Below are positions 6,019 through 6,532 of a stretch of DNA of 6,532 nucleotides, piece by piece. The notes beneath the pieces are model-generated. The model was not told where the DNA came from. It ran no database searches and was given only the letters and a program-made list of their open reading frames with translations. A program made the position numbers and the translations under genes. Origin of the DNA: an uncultured Eubacterium sp. (GTDB taxonomy: Bacteria; Bacillota; Clostridia; Lachnospirales; Lachnospiraceae); contig CABRZK010000146.1 in NCBI GenBank assembly GCA_902475415.1, positions 1 through 6,532 of the forward strand. The letters are read 5' to 3'. Numbering within the stretch: position 1 is the first letter of the stretch; every line of letters begins with the position of its first letter.

Positions 6019-6532
6019 ATGACATGTAAATCAATTATTACGATCGGACGACAGTATGGAAGCGGCGGGCATGAGATTGGCCAGAAACTGGCAAAAGAAC
6101 TTGGAATAAAATGTTATGATAAGGAACTTCTCGACCGTGCTGCAAAAGAGAGCGGAATCTGCCAGGAATTGTTTGAGCATCACGATGAAAGGCCGACGAA
6201 CAGTTTTCTATATTCCCTTGTAATGGATACATATTCCATGAACGGGGCAGCATCCGGATATACCGAAATGCCTTTAAATTATAAGGTTTTTCTGGCTCAG
6301 TTCAATGCAATCAAACAGATTGCAAAGGAAGGTCCCTGTGTTATGATCGGCCGTTGTGCGGACTATGCACTGGCAGATTTTGATAACTGCATCAGCATTT
6401 TTGTGCATGCCAATATGGATAAACGTATCAAGCGTATAGCATCAAAATATGCATTGACAGAAGCAAAAGCACGTGATCAGATTCTAAAAACTGATAAAAA
6501 GCGTGCCAGCTACTACAACTACTATTCGGATA
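6019..6532 (+). CDS. Cytidylate kinase-like family P-loop protein, 3'-truncated by the window edge
   Basis: The frame is open from the ATG at 6019 to the window end (171 full codons, no stop), so this is the N-terminal part of a real gene. The start MTCKSIITIGRQYGSGGHEIGQ holds a nucleotide-binding P-loop (GRQYGSGG, 10-17). YDKELLDRAAKESG (33-46), VMIGRCADYAL (108-118) and FVHANMDKRIKRI (about 128-140) match the pattern of the 'cytidylate kinase-like' family common in clostridia. The GR at 111-112 and the arginine/lysine-rich stretch 135-139 fit a nucleoside-monophosphate-kinase fold. The family resembles CMP kinase, but its true substrate is generally not established, so I do not call it cmk. 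It has its own predicted promoter and a leader with a hairpin, unlike the tightly packed genes upstream. Confidence 0.85.
   Translation, partial: MTCKSIITIGRQYGSGGHEIGQKLAKELGIKCYDKELLDRAAKESGICQELFEHHDERPTNSFLYSLVMDTYSMNGAASGYTEMPLNYKVFLAQFNAIKQIAKEGPCVMIGRCADYALADFDNCISIFVHANMDKRIKRIASKYALTEAKARDQILKTDKKRASYYNYYSD

Noticed and set aside
1..6532. Search for CRISPR arrays, insertion sequences, tRNA/rRNA genes, riboswitches, prophage or defence genes
   Set aside because: None was seen. The window is dense with conserved housekeeping genes in one orientation, with no long repeats and no compositional break evident by eye.

Overview
The window is a compact, almost fully coding stretch, with every gene on the + strand. 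It reads as the chromosome of a low-to-moderate-GC Firmicute, most likely a Lachnospiraceae-type clostridium. Three things point there: a yggS-sepF-ylmH block (the Firmicute 'ylm' cell-division cluster), the lspA-rluD pair that often lies downstream of it, and two families common in clostridia (an HlyD-like adaptor before yggS and a 'cytidylate kinase-like' P-loop protein after rluD). The genus cannot be fixed from the sequence alone.

Layout. Bases 1-1065 hold the C-terminal part of an HlyD-like membrane-fusion/adaptor protein that enters from the left edge. Then follow yggS (PLP homeostasis, 1106-1798), sepF (FtsZ-ring anchor, 1821-2432), ylmH (S4-domain RNA-binding protein, 2443-3237), aroB (3-dehydroquinate synthase, 3305-4420), lspA (lipoprotein signal peptidase, 4439-4951) and an RluD-type pseudouridine synthase (4972-5883). 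Gaps between these genes are 10-67 nt, and I see no terminator between them, so they probably form one operon or a set of overlapping transcripts. After a 135-nt gap with a good sigma-A-type promoter, two direct-repeat pairs and a leader hairpin, a cytidylate kinase-like gene starts at 6019 and runs off the right edge.

How the genes work together. SepF tethers FtsZ to the membrane. YlmH homologues bind ribosomes and have been linked to ribosome-associated quality control. RluD modifies 23S rRNA, LspA matures lipoproteins, YggS buffers PLP, and AroB feeds aromatic amino-acid synthesis. The grouping is growth-linked housekeeping rather than a single pathway.

Nothing here looks like a defence system, a mobile element, a CRISPR array, an RNA gene or an undescribed multi-gene system. 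The points most worth a second look are the non-canonical cluster content (no ylmG, no divIVA, aroB in the usual divIVA position), the orphan HlyD-like adaptor beside division genes, and the regulatory region before the kinase-like gene.
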